Source of the DNA: Lutibacter sp. UBA4458
Lineage (GTDB): Bacteria; Bacteroidota; Bacteroidia; Flavobacteriales; Flavobacteriaceae
Direction of reading: 5' to 3'
Assembly: GCA_002390165.1 (NCBI GenBank)
Contig: DGOU01000060.1
Span: 1-6,923, forward strand
DNA: 6,923 bases
A model generated the notes under the pieces. The model had not been told where the DNA came from. It ran no database searches and saw nothing but the letters and a program-made list of their open reading frames with translations. Of the stretch, positions 6,090 through 6,923 are shown in pieces. The position numbers and the translations under genes were made by a program. Each line of letters opens with the position of its first letter. The stretch's first letter is position 1.

Positions 6090-6923
6090 TTACTTTTCAA
6101 TTTCTAAAGCTTCATCGGATGGTGTACCGTGTTTAAAGAAATCAATTATAAAAAGTGTAATTCCTGTGGCAAACAAAGTTGCACAGATTAGTAATACTAC
6201 AAAATGAACTTCAATTTCTTTTTGAACTAGCATAAAATCCATTTTCATTTTTCGTTCTAAATAAACTTGAGCAACGCCTGCAACACCAAATGCAACCGTC
6301 ATACCAATCATTCCGATATTTGACAGCCAAAATGCTGCCCTACCTCTGGTACTTTCATATAATTTTCTTCCTGTCATATTAGGTAATGCATAACTAATAA
6401 TTGCAAAAACAATCATCGCATAAGCTCCCCAAAATGCCAAGTGACCATGCATTGCTGTTACTAATGTTCCATGAGTATAAATGTTAGTTTGTGGTAATGT
6501 ATGAGCAAAACCTAATAAACCTGCTCCAACAAATGATACTATTGCAGAACCTAAAGTCCAATACAATGCTATTTTATTTGGATGTTTTTTCTCACCTTTT
6601 CTATACATATTAACTGCAAATAATGCCATTGCTAAAAATGCTAATGGTTCTAAAGCTGAAAATATACCTCCAACAATTAACCAAATTTTATTAACACCTA
6701 TATAGTAGTAATGGTGACCTGTACCTAAAATTCCTGATAAAAAAGTTAAACCTACAATTACATACAACCATTTTTCAATTACTTCTCTATCTACTCCAGT
6801 TAATTTTATTAATAAGAAAGATAAAATACCTCCCATTATTAATTCCCAAACACCTTCAACCCATAAGTGAACTACCCACCAACGGAAAAATGAATCCATA
6901 GTTTGATTATCAAAGGTTATCAT
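6090..6923 (-). CDS. norB: Nitric oxide reductase catalytic subunit NorB, partial (N-terminus off the right edge)
   Basis: The C-terminal 277 residues of NorB, the membrane subunit that reduces two nitric oxide molecules to nitrous oxide. Metal ligands in fragment numbering are His19 and Glu23 in HLWVEGVWE (FeB site), His70-His71 in GTGHHY (FeB), Glu92 in SALEP, and His159 and His161 in HGHLAFWG (haem b3 and haem b). Each sits 188 residues before its counterpart in Pseudomonas aeruginosa NorB as I recall it (207, 258, 259, 280, 347, 349). About 188 residues are therefore missing and the whole protein would be near 465 aa. The ATG at the window edge is an internal methionine, not the start. 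Seven membrane segments, corresponding to VI-XII, are visible. There is no sign of the N-terminal quinol-type extension in what can be seen, but that part is outside the window. The electron-donating partner NorC is expected upstream. Confidence 0.96.
   Translation of the reverse strand: MITFDNQTMDSFFRWWVVHLWVEGVWELIMGGILSFLLIKLTGVDREVIEKWLYVIVGLTFLSGILGTGHHYYYIGVNKIWLIVGGIFSALEPLAFLAMALFAVNMYRKGEKKHPNKIALYWTLGSAIVSFVGAGLLGFAHTLPQTNIYTHGTLVTAMHGHLAFWGAYAMIVFAIISYALPNMTGRKLYESTRGRAAFWLSNIGMIGMTVAFGVAGVAQVYLERKMKMDFMLVQKEIEVHFVVLLICATLFATGITLFIIDFFKHGTPSDEALEIEK

Noticed and set aside
1..6923. CRISPR arrays, tRNA or rRNA genes, insertion sequences
   Set aside because: No regularly spaced direct repeats, no tRNA-like fold and no transposase frame were seen; the window is almost fully occupied by five respiratory and outer-membrane genes.

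Overview
The window is AT-rich. Its genes have A-rich, Shine-Dalgarno-poor leaders, and the putative promoters read TAnnTTTG. Both traits fit Bacteroidota, most likely a marine-type member of Flavobacteriia (inference from base composition, promoter style and protein character; no species is claimed). All genes lie on the minus strand, so transcription runs from high to low coordinates. The theme is denitrification: reduction of nitrite to nitric oxide and of nitric oxide to nitrous oxide.

Layout in the direction of transcription: (1) The C-terminal part of norB, the catalytic subunit of cytochrome c-type nitric oxide reductase, enters at the right edge and ends at 6090. A hairpin with a T-run follows (5984-6032). 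(2) A 337-bp intergenic region carries a perfect CRP/FNR-type site, TGATATATATCA, and a TACATTTG promoter element for the next gene. (3) nirS, the cytochrome cd1 nitrite reductase, has all its haem and catalytic histidines and an apparent lipoprotein signal. (4) A GC-richer hairpin sits in the 64-bp gap. (5) A TonB-dependent outer-membrane receptor follows. (6) 25 bp further on is an alginate-export-family outer-membrane porin. (7) A 185-bp intergenic region holds a weak terminator-like palindrome, a 14-bp inverted repeat and a consensus Bacteroidota promoter. (8) The N-terminal 194 codons of a NorQ/NirQ MoxR-type AAA+ ATPase run off the left edge.

How they fit together: NirS makes nitric oxide and NorB (with NorC, presumably outside the window) removes it. 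NorQ, normally partnered by NorD, is known in other denitrifiers to be needed for assembly or activation of nitric oxide reductase. The unusual part is that nirS appears to share a transcription unit with two outer-membrane barrels. The simplest hypothesis is that one imports a metal, haem or other scarce factor and the other lets small solutes, possibly nitrite, through the outer membrane, but the sequence does not show the substrates. The genes for haem d1 synthesis, norC and norD are not in the window.
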